Shown: piece by piece, positions 1 through 10,388 of the stretch
How positions within the stretch are numbered: position 1 is the stretch's first letter
How the letters are laid out: every line of letters begins with the position of its first letter
Program-made: the position numbers and the translations under genes
Assembly: GCA_039583875.1 (NCBI GenBank)
Contig: CM077165.1
Coordinates: forward strand, 67,444,757 to 67,508,756
Reading direction: 5' to 3'
Length of the DNA: 64,000 nt
Source of the DNA: Platanthera guangdongensis
Taxonomy: Eukaryota; Streptophyta; Magnoliopsida; Asparagales; Orchidaceae
Notes under the pieces: generated by a model
Told to the model about the DNA's origin: nothing
The model's database searches: none
The model's input: the letters and a program-made list of their open reading frames with translations, nothing else

Positions 1-1582
1 CCAACCTTAGTAGGAATCCACTCAGGTTTTTGATCAGGTGCCTGACAGCAATGTGTTTTGATCGGGTCCCCAAAAACCAACTCAAGTCTTTTGGTAAGGA
101 GACTTGCAACCAGGAATCACTTTTGAAAGGAGATGATAACCCTTTGTACAGGAGGGGGTGAGAGAGTGATTTTGTCTTCTCTGTCAAGAATCAAAGAGAA
201 GACTTATGTGGAATGATGTTAGCAAACAACTCCCCTGAGATGTAGAATGATTCAGGGAAGATCTGGAGCTTTACTGCAGGGTGATAGGACTTCAATCAGA
301 TTTCTTGACAAGCAGTGGTGCATGATCTTCTTGATTGATTTGATATCTGTTGTCCTTGGAAGTCCTGGAGAGAATGTTGAAGAAGAAGGCTTTTGATATA
401 GTATGGTTGTTCTTCTTCTTCTAAATGAAGATCACTGCCTATCACTGTTAACTTTTGTATGATCTTCTTGTGTGAAGCTTTTCTGCTACTTTTTAAAATC
501 TTGCAGTCAGTCTGTGTGTGTCTATGTTTTTCTGACTGAGTATTTTCTTCTTGTTCTCGTCTTGTTGCTTCCGATTGATGATGATCTTTTCTTCTATGTC
601 TTTTCAAAAATTTGAATCCTCTGTAATTAATGTTGATGGCCTGAGAATAATTGGCATTATTGTATTTCCCCAACTGTCTTGTGGAAAATCAGCAAGTAAT
701 ATTCCTGAGGAAGACTGTAATTAATGCTCCCTCTAACGGCAACATTCAGAGAATGTTTGAGTCATTAATCTGTCAGGAATTATTGCATTTGAGTGAGGAT
801 TGAATGCCAGAAATGGCTAAGTCTGGAATCGTCAAACAGTTGGCAGAATTCGTCGAACTGAGTTACCAATTTGTCGAGCGGAGATATTGAATTCGTCGAC
901 CAGACGGCTTCTGTTCGTCGAGCTGAGTTCCAAGTTCGTCGAGCTAATAGCAGAACTTACATGCTTCAGAACCTTTGCCTTTTCTGTCTGAAGTTCGTCG
1001 AGCTGATAATTGCACTCGTCTACTGGAGTTCAGCAACCATTCTGGACTTAGTCGAGTATTTTGTGTTGACTGATATTCTGTGTGTCGACATGAATCTTCT
1101 GGTTCCAGAATTCGTCGAGTAGATGTCTGAGTTCGTCGACCTGAGAAGTTGACTTCGTCGACCTGAGAAGTTGTGTACTTGAGGTCCACGTTCGTCGAGC
1201 TCAGAATCTTGTTCGTCGACCAAAGTTTGAAGTTGGACTTAGAAAAATCTGGAGTTATCCTGACTTTAGTTTGTTGAAGTATCCCAGTTTTTGTTGACTA
1301 AAGAATGAAGATCATCGAGCTCAGCTCAGAGAAATGTCTCAAGATCGTCGAGCTAAGAACGTTTTCCGTCGACCTGAGTTCGTCGAACGTCGAACTCATT
1401 TTTACTTAGTCTTGAAATCTTCTAAGTCTTGAGTCCCTGATAGTCTTGTTGATAGCTGGTCCATCTGATGTTGACACTAAGGACTTGGTCTATACTCTAG
1501 GACACAACTTTGACCCTGGCTATACATGTTGGGTCACATCCTAAGTTAGTGAACCTATCCCAAATCAACTAGGGGTCCAACA
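1..1582 (-). repeat. 3' LTR of element A (about 256 bp missing at window edge)
   Basis: This stretch matches 28657-30239 base for base apart from several percent substitutions. Its right end (CCAACA) is the minus-strand LTR start TGTTGG, directly next to a purine tract, so this is the 3' LTR. Position 1 corresponds to base 28657 of the other copy. The shared TATA-type promoter seen at 28616 in the 5' LTR therefore lies just outside the window. A block of CGTCGA palindromes fills 840-1400. Minus- and plus-strand ORFs here are chance openings in the array and are not genes. Confidence 0.9.
840..1400. repeat. TTCGTCGA palindrome array in U3 of A 3' LTR
   Basis: About sixteen copies of a TTCGTCGA core followed by CTGAG, CTCAG or ACTGAG lie 15-100 bp apart. 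GTCGAC, TCGA and GAGCTC sub-palindromes recur. The array starts about 180 bp from the 5' end of the LTR as read on the minus strand. The homologous array in the other LTR is at about 29500-30055, where many CpGs have decayed to TpG or CpA. Spacing is irregular, so it is not a CRISPR array. Confidence 0.85.
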
Positions 1583-1597
1583 ATCTCCCCTATTTCG
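1583..1597 (-). other. Polypurine tract of element A
   Basis: Read on the minus strand this is AAATAGGGGAGAT directly before the LTR start TGTTGG. This is the usual plus-strand primer tract of plant copia elements. The next 180 bp (to 1777) hold no gene and are the 3' untranslated leader into the tract. Confidence 0.8.
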
Positions 1598-1777
1598 GTG
1601 AGGTCACTAATAGACTAAAAACATAAGCGTAAAAATAAACAAAGCAAGAAAAAGGTATATCTGGCAGAGATTTACTAACACATGCAGCAGATATATATAT
1701 ACATGAGCTTTGTTTTTAAACAGACAAATCAGTTTTAAAAACTAATGCAGAGAAAAGAAATTGAAGCACTGTAAAGA

Positions 1778-3492
1778 TTATTTCTTCTGCTTATCTGTGG
1801 GCTTGCCTTCTTTTGTCTTTTCTCCTGGCTTTGTAAAGATAATTTCTCTGTTTGGATTCAAATCCTGTGCCTGTGTCATTGTCTTGTCAGCTGCCCCAAT
1901 AATCATCAGGGATGTAGTTCTGGGGACAACTGCTTCAGGATGTAGCTTCATGTAATCATCAACATTGAACAGTTTATTTGCTTTATCAAATCTTTTAAGT
2001 TCTTCCTTCCTGTATTTGGACATGGTGGAATATCCTGATATATCTTTCCCTTCAGCTTTTGCTTTATTTATCAAGGACAGACCAACAATTTCCTGAAATC
2101 TAGCCATTCTAGCAGTGTTTGCTGTCTCAGGATCCTCAAAAGGAATAGGAGGTAAATATGGTCTTTCAGGACTGTTAGCCTTCTGATCTGGAGGGATACT
2201 TTGCTGTTGCTGCTGAGGTTGTTGATGTTGTTGATGTTGAGTTTCTGAAGATTGATGTCTTTGCTGACTGCTTCCAGAAGATCTCCCTTGATGACTCTGA
2301 TAAGTTTGCATGGGGGCAGATCTCTGAGAGCTAGATCTAGTGGCACCAACTGCTGGAGGAGGTGGAGAAGGTGGATCTCTTCTGTATCTCTGAACTGGTG
2401 AAGGAGAGTATTTTCTACTTCTTTTCTTCTCCTTTTGCTGATTTTTAGACAACCACATCCATGTTGGCATTCCTTTGTAAGGAGTAATATTTTGGAGGAT
2501 ATAGAATGGGGTGTCATTCTTTAGGTTTGGCTTAGCAGCAGGAGGAGGAGTGGCTTTCCTTTTCTTTGACAACATTTTCTTCTTCTTCTTAGCAGCTTCT
2601 TCATCTGAATCTTCATCATCATCATCATCTGAATCACTGGCAGAACCCTGAGGGTTATCATATAGAGCATCCAATGCTTTCAAGGTTTATCATAAGTAGC
2701 AGTCTTTTCTATAGCAGGAGCAGAGGTTTCAAAGGCTGGAGTTTCACCATGAGTTGAAGAGGAGACTATACAAAATTCAGAAGTAACTGGGACAGAGCTT
2801 TCAGCTGCTACCTTATTTTCTTCTTCAATGTCAGCCAAGATCAACTCATCTAGATCTGGCATAGGGGAGTCATCCATCACAAAGATTGGTGCTGAGATAG
2901 ATTCTGGAGGGGATGGAATGACTGCAGAGGTTGGTGTAGAAACTGGAATTACAAAGCTGTCACATAGTTGCTTAGCAATTGCTTGACTGACAGGAGTAGT
3001 ATAAGGCACAATAGCCAAATGTGGCTTAGTGAATGTTGCTGGAAGAGGATGCATATATACAGTATCAAAAGTTTGTAGCAATTCTTCTAAGTTAACTGTG
3101 GGATTTAGAATAAAATCACCAATAGTTGTGAATCCTTCAGAATCTAACTCAAAATCCATGTCAGTATCAAGGAAATCAATTAAATCTTTGTCTATACAAT
3201 CTGTATATGCTGCTGTGGGGACTGGAGTATCTGCTGGTGCTGGAGCTGAAATGTCTGAAGCTGTTACTACTACTTCATCATCAGGCATCACCCCCTGCCT
3301 GGTTTCAGTAGGAACTGAGGCCATGCCCCTAACTGAGGAGGGGCAGCAGTAAGGGCAGAGATTTGAGCAGAAGGGGTGCTAGAAGAGATGGTGGTGTGGG
3401 ATGAAACTCTTCAGTAGGTGTGGGAGTGGCTTTAACAGCCCTGGTGCCTTCAGAAGCTGGGGTGGAAGAGGTAGAAGCATTAGTGGGCTTTG
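1778..3492 (-). pseudogene. Third ORF (env-like position) of A, C-terminal part
   Basis: This is the downstream half of the protein that begins at 12727; element I splits it at codon level with TSD CTTTG. Two frameshifts, near 3325 and 2680, divide what remains. Visible regions in order are a Ser/Thr/Pro-rich stretch, a long acidic linker, a dense Asp/Glu cluster followed by a Lys-rich nuclear-signal-like patch, a Pro/Gln-rich low-complexity part with poly-Gln, and a conserved-looking tail ending in KPTDKQKK. There is no signal peptide or membrane segment. The position between pol and the 3' LTR matches the env-like ORF of Sireviruses, but nothing in the sequence shows an envelope function. 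Confidence 0.7.
3488..3492. repeat. TSD of element I (CTTTG), left copy; right copy 11993-11997
   Basis: CTTTG occurs immediately outside both LTR ends of element I. If the element and one copy are removed, the third-ORF frame of A continues without a shift. This shows the insertion was a standard integrase event inside an existing gene. Confidence 0.93.
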
Positions 3493-3623
3493 TGAAAGTC
3501 CACCTAGTGTCAGCTATGTGCACCTATGGGGGGGGGAATAGGTGACGAGTAGTGCTTTTGCGGAATTTACGAGAGTACCTGCACAATAAAAATAAAGAGC
3601 ACAACACACAGAAAACACAGCAA

Positions 3624-3640
3624 ATTTATAGTGGTTCCCC
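3624..3640 (-). promoter_or_regulatory. Conserved TATA-type LTR core promoter, element I 3' LTR
   Basis: Minus-strand GGGGAACCACTATAAAT is identical at 10521-10537 (5' LTR of I), 28616-28632 (A, minus) and 59249-59265 (D, plus). TATAAAT is a TATA box by sequence. Its strict conservation across three otherwise diverged LTRs suggests it is the transcription start region. Confidence 0.6.
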
Positions 3641-4464
3641 GACTTGGGTACATCCACTTTCCCCCTTCGACCTATCTCCCCAACAAGAGTCGACTCGGTC
3701 ACTTCTCCAACGGGATTGAAATCCAATCCCTTCACTAACGGAAGGAGCCCTTCCACACGTGAGAGTCAACACTCCCACAAGCCGGGTTGCACCCAACCCT
3801 TATGACACGGAACAAACGTTCCTTTACGACAAAATTAAATATAGAATGTACACGTGATACAAACTTCTTTTGGAGACTACGGTGTTCCTCTTGTTCGACG
3901 ACGTGTTCTTGAAGTCGATGAAGAGTCTACAACCTTGGTCTCTCTTGGAGAGGATCTCCCCGGAACCGGCGGCGGCACACGAGCGGCGGCTAGCTTCGGG
4001 ATCGGCGGCTACGATGATGAGCGGCTGCTGAACTTGGAGATCCAAACTTTGTAGCGAAGCAAACTAGGTCTACCAACGGTCACTCTAGGATCGGTCGTCT
4101 CGATCGATTCGGACGGAGGAATTTTTTCCGGTCAACAAATCGAGAGACAAGAGATCTCTGGATAGACGCGTGAGACTCAAGCCTTGCTAGGCTTCTGTCG
4201 CCGGAGATTACGAAGGAATCTCAAATGTTGACGGCGACCAACAATCCCGAGCGCGACGGCGGCGGCGGAGAGGAGTCGCGGAATTAGGGTTACGAGGCGG
4301 CTCGGTTTCTTTCTCCGTTTTCCGTCCTTTACTGTTCAAAAATACTGGAACATATATACTGTTGAATTCTCAAATATGACCGTTTGCGGGACCCACAAAA
4401 GAAATCCCTAAGTCCGGTTCAAACTAGTCCAAAGGCAGAATCCTGTCCAGCAGCATCCTGAGAA

Positions 4465-4800
4465 AACGCCAAGTGAAAATCGGCGAGAATCGCAGGCGAT
4501 TCTCGATGAATCGGCGAGAATCACTAAGTGATTCTCGACGATTCGTCGAGAATCGTTAGTGATTCTCGCCGAATCACTTATTGATTCTCAACGAATTTTA
4601 CTTTGTATGCATGAGCTGCATGGCCACTGGTTCGGCGAGAATCACTAGTGATTCTCGCCGAATCTTACTTGGCACCATTTAGAGGTGGCCAGAAGGAGTC
4701 GGCGAGAATCACTAGTGATTCTCGTCGATTCGGCGAGAATCACTAGTGATTCTCGCCGAATCGGCGAGAATCACTTGGTGATTCTCGTCGAATTTGCCTT
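4465..4800. repeat. GGCGAGAATC / GATTCTCGCC inverted-repeat array in U3 of I
   Basis: Repeated hairpins pair CGGCGAGAATC with GATTCTCGCCG around a 4-8 bp centre such as ACTAGT. The 5' LTR copy is at about 11375-11660 and lacks one 31-bp unit. CpG density is far above the flanks. The array begins about 325 bp from the LTR start as read on the minus strand. Confidence 0.88.
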
Positions 4801-5126
4801 GGACGAATTTTCGTCTTCCACCCAGGAGCTGCTCCTTGATCCTCCATGCTCCTTGTCTTCTCTTGCATATGAACGGCCCTGTACTTGAAAGTAAGTGCAC
4901 TCCAATAGAGAGAGTGCATATAGGCCAACACACTGATCTGCTCAACGAGGGATTACGTCGTGCAGACCCGTGTATATTGACCTACTGCACCCTGACATTG
5001 GTGTGCACTTAGCGTGGAGGAACTGCAAGCACAACTTGAGATGTTTCATCAAATACATTGTGAATTCATCTTAGCTTGACAGGTGGCTTCCTCAAATCTA
5101 GGTAATCGTGGATACAATACCCAACA

Positions 5127-5145
5127 ATCTCCCCCTATTTGACGA
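5127..5145 (-). other. Polypurine tract of element I
   Basis: The minus strand reads AAATAGGGGGAGAT directly before TGTTGGG of the 3' LTR, a textbook plant copia tract. The region 5146-5433 is AT-rich untranslated sequence between the third ORF and the tract, with nothing else recognised. Confidence 0.88.
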
Positions 5146-5433
5146 AGCCAAAACCCTACTAGCTAAGATGAATAACACTTATCAAATAATAAACATAGCA
5201 TTCAGAAATTAAACATGCAGCACAAGAGAATATATGCAATCAGATCAGGACTTGTGTCATTCACAAATTCAAATATATATACCAAGATAAATATATTCAC
5301 ATATAATCCAGAATTGTTTATATGAAAATAATAATCATTAAATGTTCTTAAGACACAGTGACAAGCTATAAAGTGTTGACTATTTGTCCTTAGCTACGTC
5401 ACCCTTAAGATTTTGAGCCAAGTACTTCTTGCT

Positions 5434-7662
5434 TTACCTCTCCATGTATTCTTTGGGCTTCGGGTAGTACCTAGGATGTATTCTGAAAAAGATGTTGCGT
5501 TTCGCTTCAAACGTTTTGTGCGTTTCCCACTCATACTGGCTATATACTTCGTTTCGATTGATCTCTCCTCTTTCTTGCAGACAGAAGGTGTCTAAGATTA
5601 TGTTCCTTGAAACTGGACTCCACCTTTCATTTCGTACCTCCTCCTCATTCATTCGAGTTCTCTTTGCAGCCTGTGTCTCCTTGGATGTCCCTTCTTGAAC
5701 TTTTCTCTTTCCCCTGGCTTTTGCTAAGGCCTCCTGGTCAAACATACTCCTCAGTTTAGATTTGGAGAGGGCCCTAGCATCAGCGTCATGTGTGGGAGTA
5801 TCTGCAGCAGCACTTGCACTTACATCCTCAGCAACACTTACTTCCTCAGCAGCCTTAGATGTCTCAGGGACATGAATACCGGCAGGATGGTCAGGTAGGA
5901 CGACGCCTAACGTACCCAGCGCCTGTTGGAGCATCCACCAGCAGCTCTCATAGACATATTTGCTTGATTGTGCGAAGTTTGTATCCATGCTTTCGTGGAG
6001 CTCGGCCAACTTAGCGATATACTCTTTCTCCCCCTTTTTGGCTTCGTCAGCTATGCAGTTGGCATATGAGTGCAGGGAGTCATCAATATGCTTAGTTGTC
6101 TTGGTGAATTCAGTGATCAGGGCCTGCTGATTTGCATTTAAAGTGACCATATTACCATCAAACTTCTGAATATTGTCGGCTACAACGTGTGCGTTCTGAT
6201 TTACAACAGCCAGAGTATCAGCATTCTTTTTCAGACCGGACATTAAAAGTGTGACAGCTTCGCCGGCCGCGGTACACTTTTCTTCAAATTTCTTCTCCAT
6301 CACATCCAGTTTATGGTTGATCTCTACCATATTTTTAAGCATGAGATCTTCAGAAGTCTTAATCTTTTTCAGCAGTGTTTTCTGAGCTGTATTAAAAGAG
6401 GCTTTAAGCTCGTTCACTATTCCTTGAATGACATTGATAGTGTGAGTGGCCAGCTCATCTCGTAACGGTATGGTCGGAGGCACTTGAGGGCCTTGCATTT
6501 CTGCAGACGCATCTGTGGAGCTGGATACCATCACAGTCTCTACAGGAGGAATGTTGGCGGCCTCTGTAGAGTTATTTAACTCCCCCTCCACTGGTGCAGA
6601 TTTGTCAGGTGGAGGTTCAACAGGATCCGGAGTCTCAAGTACTTCATGGCCCTCATTCTCATCTTCCTCTCCGTCCTCATCCAAGAAGTCAAGTATATCA
6701 ACAGCTTCTTCCAATTCTTGATCAGCAGTTTCCAGTGCGTCAGCTTCGGTTCCTCGAGTGTTTCTGTTCAGGACCTCCTCATCCTCCCGCTCAGGTTCAC
6801 TTACTTCATGAATTTCGGCCACCGCATCTCTGGCCACCTGGGCAATTTCAGAAACTATATTTGTATGAGGGGGTCGAGTCTCCCCCTCGATTCCTGCAGT
6901 CAGGGTATCAGGAATTTCACGGGGGGTGACTGCTGGAGATACTTCCTGTCGCTCTTCCACGGCAGGCTGCCCGATCCGCCTCTCCCATCGATCAAACACA
7001 CTTGCATCCATCTTCTTCAAGTAGTGGAGAGGGACCCCTTTGCTCATGTCAAACTTGTCTCCGTTCAGCTGGTTTAGATATAAGCTTATGATGCGGCCAA
7101 AACTTGGAGTGCCCAAGGTGTCCTTGATCTTTTGGAACAGCAACTCCCCCCAGTTGAAGCTCTTGCGGCAGACAATAGCTATGAGGATCTTGAACATATC
7201 TCCTGAGATATGGTCATGCGAGCCCGGCTTGCAGATGAGCACTTTTCCGATAACGTCAGATAGGAGCTTCCCTTCTTCATTCATCTCCTTTCTCTTTATT
7301 GATCGAGTTGCTCGTGGAAGACCGCAGAACAAGAGAGTTCTGGTTTTGGCCTCGTCCTCCAAGTAGTCCTCCTGCTCCGAACTAGAAAGATGCAGGTAGC
7401 GAGTTAGCTTACTGGCAGACATCTTTACTTTTGTCCCAGCCACCTTGCTCTTGATTATGGAGTCTCTATCTCGGAGTCTTGCGGTAGAGAAGAACTCCAG
7501 CACTTCTTTGTCCAGGACTTTGCAAGGGTGCTCCAAGATGAAGGTTAGCCCAGCCTCTTCCAGCATTAGAATGATATTCCGGAATTCGTCCGAGGCATGA
7601 GAAAATCCAGTCCGAACCAGCTCGCAGCCAGAGACCAACCCTGCAGTCGTCCTTGGAGCCAT
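5434..7662 (-). CDS. Third-ORF (env-like position) protein of element I, 742 aa, intact
   Basis: An uninterrupted 742-codon frame starts with ATG at 7662. Residues 1-235 form a globular part resembling the N-terminal third-ORF domain of A at 11998-12727; both share a (S/A)D(V/I)IGNVL-like helix, an HD(H/Y)I motif, a W-x-x-(I/L)LF block, an FGRI motif and FxRWER. Residues 270-390 are acidic and Pro-rich. About 400-560 looks like a coiled coil rich in Lys, Glu, Leu and Asn. The tail, 620-742, is basic with a KSKLRSMF-type patch. No signal peptide or membrane span is seen, so a true envelope role is not supported. It is the longest clean gene in the window, in an element lacking pol. It may be structural or a chromatin- or RNA-binding cofactor (inference). 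Confidence 0.8.
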   Translation of the reverse strand: MAPRTTAGLVSGCELVRTGFSHASDEFRNIILMLEEAGLTFILEHPCKVLDKEVLEFFSTARLRDRDSIIKSKVAGTKVKMSASKLTRYLHLSSSEQEDYLEDEAKTRTLLFCGLPRATRSIKRKEMNEEGKLLSDVIGKVLICKPGSHDHISGDMFKILIAIVCRKSFNWGELLFQKIKDTLGTPSFGRIISLYLNQLNGDKFDMSKGVPLHYLKKMDASVFDRWERRIGQPAVEERQEVSPAVTPREIPDTLTAGIEGETRPPHTNIVSEIAQVARDAVAEIHEVSEPEREDEEVLNRNTRGTEADALETADQELEEAVDILDFLDEDGEEDENEGHEVLETPDPVEPPPDKSAPVEGELNNSTEAANIPPVETVMVSSSTDASAEMQGPQVPPTIPLRDELATHTINVIQGIVNELKASFNTAQKTLLKKIKTSEDLMLKNMVEINHKLDVMEKKFEEKCTAAGEAVTLLMSGLKKNADTLAVVNQNAHVVADNIQKFDGNMVTLNANQQALITEFTKTTKHIDDSLHSYANCIADEAKKGEKEYIAKLAELHESMDTNFAQSSKYVYESCWWMLQQALGTLGVVLPDHPAGIHVPETSKAAEEVSVAEDVSASAAADTPTHDADARALSKSKLRSMFDQEALAKARGKRKVQEGTSKETQAAKRTRMNEEEVRNERWSPVSRNIILDTFCLQERGEINRNEVYSQYEWETHKTFEAKRNIFFRIHPRYYPKPKEYMER

Positions 7663-8471
7663 TGTAGATCTAGAGAGAAGCCCTACTCAAAACGTTAATG
7701 AACTTTCAAAAATAAAACTTCATTAGTGGATGCTTCGGGTGAGAGGATACCTAGAGGTGAAGTCGGTGAGGTGGTTTGAGCGGAGCAAAATCGAGACTTG
7801 GGGAGATCGACGGTGCGGGCTTCGGCGGGAGTCGTCGGGAGCCTTTCGAAGAGAACTTTGCGAGACCCTTGCGGGAGCTTAGGAGGAGACTTTACGAGCT
7901 GCGGGTTTCGGCGAGTCGGAGGGAGAGCTCCTGCGGGTTGCGGCGAATCGGCGGAAGGACTTGGGAGAGCGCTTGCGGGTCGTCGGAAGAACTTTTGCGG
8001 GACTCGTGAAGAAGACGAGGGGTCGGCGGGATTCGTGATATATACGAATAGGCGGAAGGGCTCTTTCGGCGGGATTTTCTAATTCGTCGGGATTCGGGGT
8101 GAATGTCAAGGGTCGGCGGGATTAGTCAGTCAGGAGATTTGCCGGCTCCTGATACCTGTTGTCTGACTCGAAATTGAGAGGTCCCTTGACTAGAAATTTT
8201 CACGTTGAGAAGCTTGCACATTTTATGAGATTTTCTGATGTCACGTCTATATACACATGATAAATACATGTATATTTTACAGTCAAACGAGTTGGATTTA
8301 ACGAGGCTTTTTCAAAGACTTCTTGATGTCAATTGTGAGTTGTCGAGATTCACGATGACATAACTTCGTTACCCCTTTATTGATGTGTAATGGTTTGCAT
8401 GCATCGAGTTAATCTCTCTGTAATGTGCACACACACATGATAAGCATAAGTATACGTATACACAAGGATAG

Positions 8472-8506
<35 letters not shown>

Positions 8507-8741
8507 TATTTTGAATGAGGATGCATCATGACACAAGTCCTTGAACTGATCAAAATTACCTGGGATTTTGAGAGTCATCGTTTTAGTCCCACAGGTAGAA
8601 CACATTAGAGGCTGAAAGTGAGTATGCTCAAACAGGTAGCACATCTGTTATTGCAGACGTTTGTTCCACGTTAGCTTTGAGCCACCTACTGTCTAGGTCC
8701 CATCATATTCCCGGGGACCTAGACTATCCTTCAAGAAAGAA
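7663..8741 (-). other. Interval of I where pol should be; CpG-rich motif array and spacer
   Basis: Autonomous copia elements would carry about 3.5-4 kb of protease-integrase-RT-RNase H here, but only 1.08 kb is present and none of those motifs appear on either strand. The part nearest the third ORF (7776-8130) is an array of TCGGCGGGA, TTCGTCGGG and CGGCGAATCGG words, related to but not identical with the LTR array. The rest (8130-8741) is ordinary spacer with a TA microsatellite. The array position, directly upstream of the third-ORF start, parallels the array of A at 12845-13087. Confidence 0.75.
8474..8503. repeat. (TA)n microsatellite
   Basis: About 14 TA dinucleotides in a row lie in the pol-less spacer of element I. 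Confidence 0.95.
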
Positions 8742-10314
8742 TTACTTTACCTTAGGAACCCAAATCATTTTGGGTCCTAGGTTCCTGTTAGCATAAGCAC
8801 GCAACTGCCTTCCTTCAGAAAACCTGTCTGGAAGACTACCTCTGTCCCTAGAATGTGGATAAGCCCTTGCTGTGGGCACAGAGGGGTTGTGCCAACAGTC
8901 AATGGCAAAGTGCCCCACTTTGCCGCAGCACCAACAAGGGTGAATGTTGTATCGCCGTTTTCGACCTGATCTAGTGACTGATGAAGTCACGGTCCTAGGT
9001 CTAAACGGGATAGGGCATGTTCTTGTCACACAAATTCCTCTTCCATCGTGACACGAGGAAGGGTGGAACGAATGCATGATGTGAGCGTTATGAGGCCGAG
9101 AAGGTGGTGCCATTCTTTCAGGCATCTCCCTTGCTGAGGCCCCATGAAGCCTGACATCATGACTTCTATCCTCCCTATCCCGTGTCCTCGAATGGTGAGA
9201 AGTCTCCTGTGAACTCGGACATGCAGATCCACACTTTGTTGTGGCAGTGGCCGTGAATACAAAGCGCTCAGAATGAGTCTTAGGTATTCTCTCGTGGGTG
9301 GCCATGCCGGCCCTTGCACTCCGGGTGTCTCCACATGGGGACAGATCATCCTTGCAGTGACCACGACTATTCCTGAGGTCATACTTGAAGTCATGATGAG
9401 TTGCCTTCCTGCTTGGTGTGGGGGGTCGGAAAACCGTTTCCCCATTTCTCCAAGAATTGATAATCCGGGAGATCCACCCGTTTTCTTGCTTTCTCTTAAT
9501 AGTATCAACCTTGGAGAAGTTTGATACTATTCTTTTCTCATTCTCTAGACTACTCTCTAGAGCTGAGATCTTAGAGTCCTTGACCTTGTTGGACGCCAAT
9601 TGGAGAACCAGCAAGATCTTCAGTCGAGCAATTTCTTGAGCTTGCTCCTCAGCAAGTAGGTTGCTTTCCTGAAGGGCTCTCTTCAGGGAGTCAGAATTTT
9701 CTGAAGGAGAGCAGTTCCCGTCTTCAAATATTTCATGAGATACGGGGCAGGAGAAAGAAGTTACCTGCTCTTCAGCGCTATGGCCATCTGATTCAGTGAC
9801 AATTGTTTCATCCACATCCGAGCTGCTTTCCTCACTATCTTCTTCAGTCTCTGACAAGGATACTGGAGCTCTGATGCAATCCGAGGGATCCTGGCATTCA
9901 TCTTCAGAAGTGTGGACCCCCACATACGCTTCATCCTCTGATTGGCAGCATATTCCAGCTTTCTCTGACCCCCCCCATTAGCTCTGAGATCATCATCCAC
10001 AGAGATTTAGCCGTTCTACATTTCTCCAATCTAGAGCGTGAGGCTCCAGACCAGACATCCATGATGATTTGTCGAATCCTCTCGTCCAAGTGAAATAGTG
10101 ATAGTTCCGTCTCTGACATCTCAGCAATGCCCATGGGCACTTGGATCCCAGAGTCGGAGGTCTTCATGGGGATAAACGGACCCTCTTCCAGGATGAAGGA
10201 AGCTCGAGGATCGATAGCATCAAGGTGAAAGGATACTCTCATTCTCCAGATGGGATAATAATCCTTTGTGCATGCGGGGAGTTTGAGTGGCGGAATCTCA
10301 TAATCCAGATCCAT
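8742..10314 (-). pseudogene. gag of element I, internally deleted and frameshifted
   Basis: ATG at 10314 opens a copia gag N-terminus (MDLDYEIPPLKL, YPIWRMRV, then a helix-rich part) that aligns by eye with the D gag. A run of eight C near 9970 marks a frameshift. After residue about 115 the protein jumps to a part matching the D gag well downstream (EDECQDP, then a coiled coil with AQEIARLK). The middle of gag and the first zinc knuckle are therefore missing. The C-terminal knuckle is intact: CWCCGKVGHFAIDC (CX2CX4HX4C) near 8900-8940. It ends with IWVPKVK and a stop at the usual Sirevirus gag-pol boundary, but no pol follows. Confidence 0.85.
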
Positions 10315-10368
10315 GCTTCTGACACTGGTGGCAGGATTCTACTCAAGGTGTTAACCTTTTTGAAGAGT

Positions 10369-10388
10369 AACCTGGCTCTGATACTACT
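10369..10388 (-). other. Primer binding site of element I (initiator Met-tRNA type)
   Basis: The minus strand reads GTATCAGAGCCAGGTT two to four bases after the LTR end. This is the complement of the 3' end of plant initiator tRNA-Met. Confidence 0.88.

Larger units (their letters stand above)
3493..5126 (-). repeat. 3' LTR of element I
   Basis: The LTR is bounded by TG and CA ends: TGTTGGGTATTG on the minus strand at 5126, and ..GGACTTTCA at 3493. It is followed by a classic polypurine tract at 5127. It contains a G-run near 3528, the conserved promoter word at 3624-3640, a GC-rich stretch near 4240-4300 and the GGCGAGAATC palindrome array at 4465-4800. ORFs overlapping this LTR on both strands are array and spacer translations and were not called. 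Confidence 0.93.

Noticed and set aside
840..1400. CRISPR-like spaced repeats
   Set aside because: Spacing is irregular, repeats are short palindromes, the second LTR repeats the whole block, and the context is a plant retrotransposon.
1778..2683. Possible nuclear host protein (acidic patch, Lys-rich signal, poly-Gln)
   Set aside because: It is the downstream part of the third ORF of element A. The frame is continuous with 11998-12727 once element I is removed, and it lies against the 3' LTR.
5434..7662. Retroviral-type envelope protein
   Set aside because: The position fits an env-like ORF, but no signal peptide, membrane span, furin-type site or Cys pattern is visible. It is described only as a third-ORF protein.
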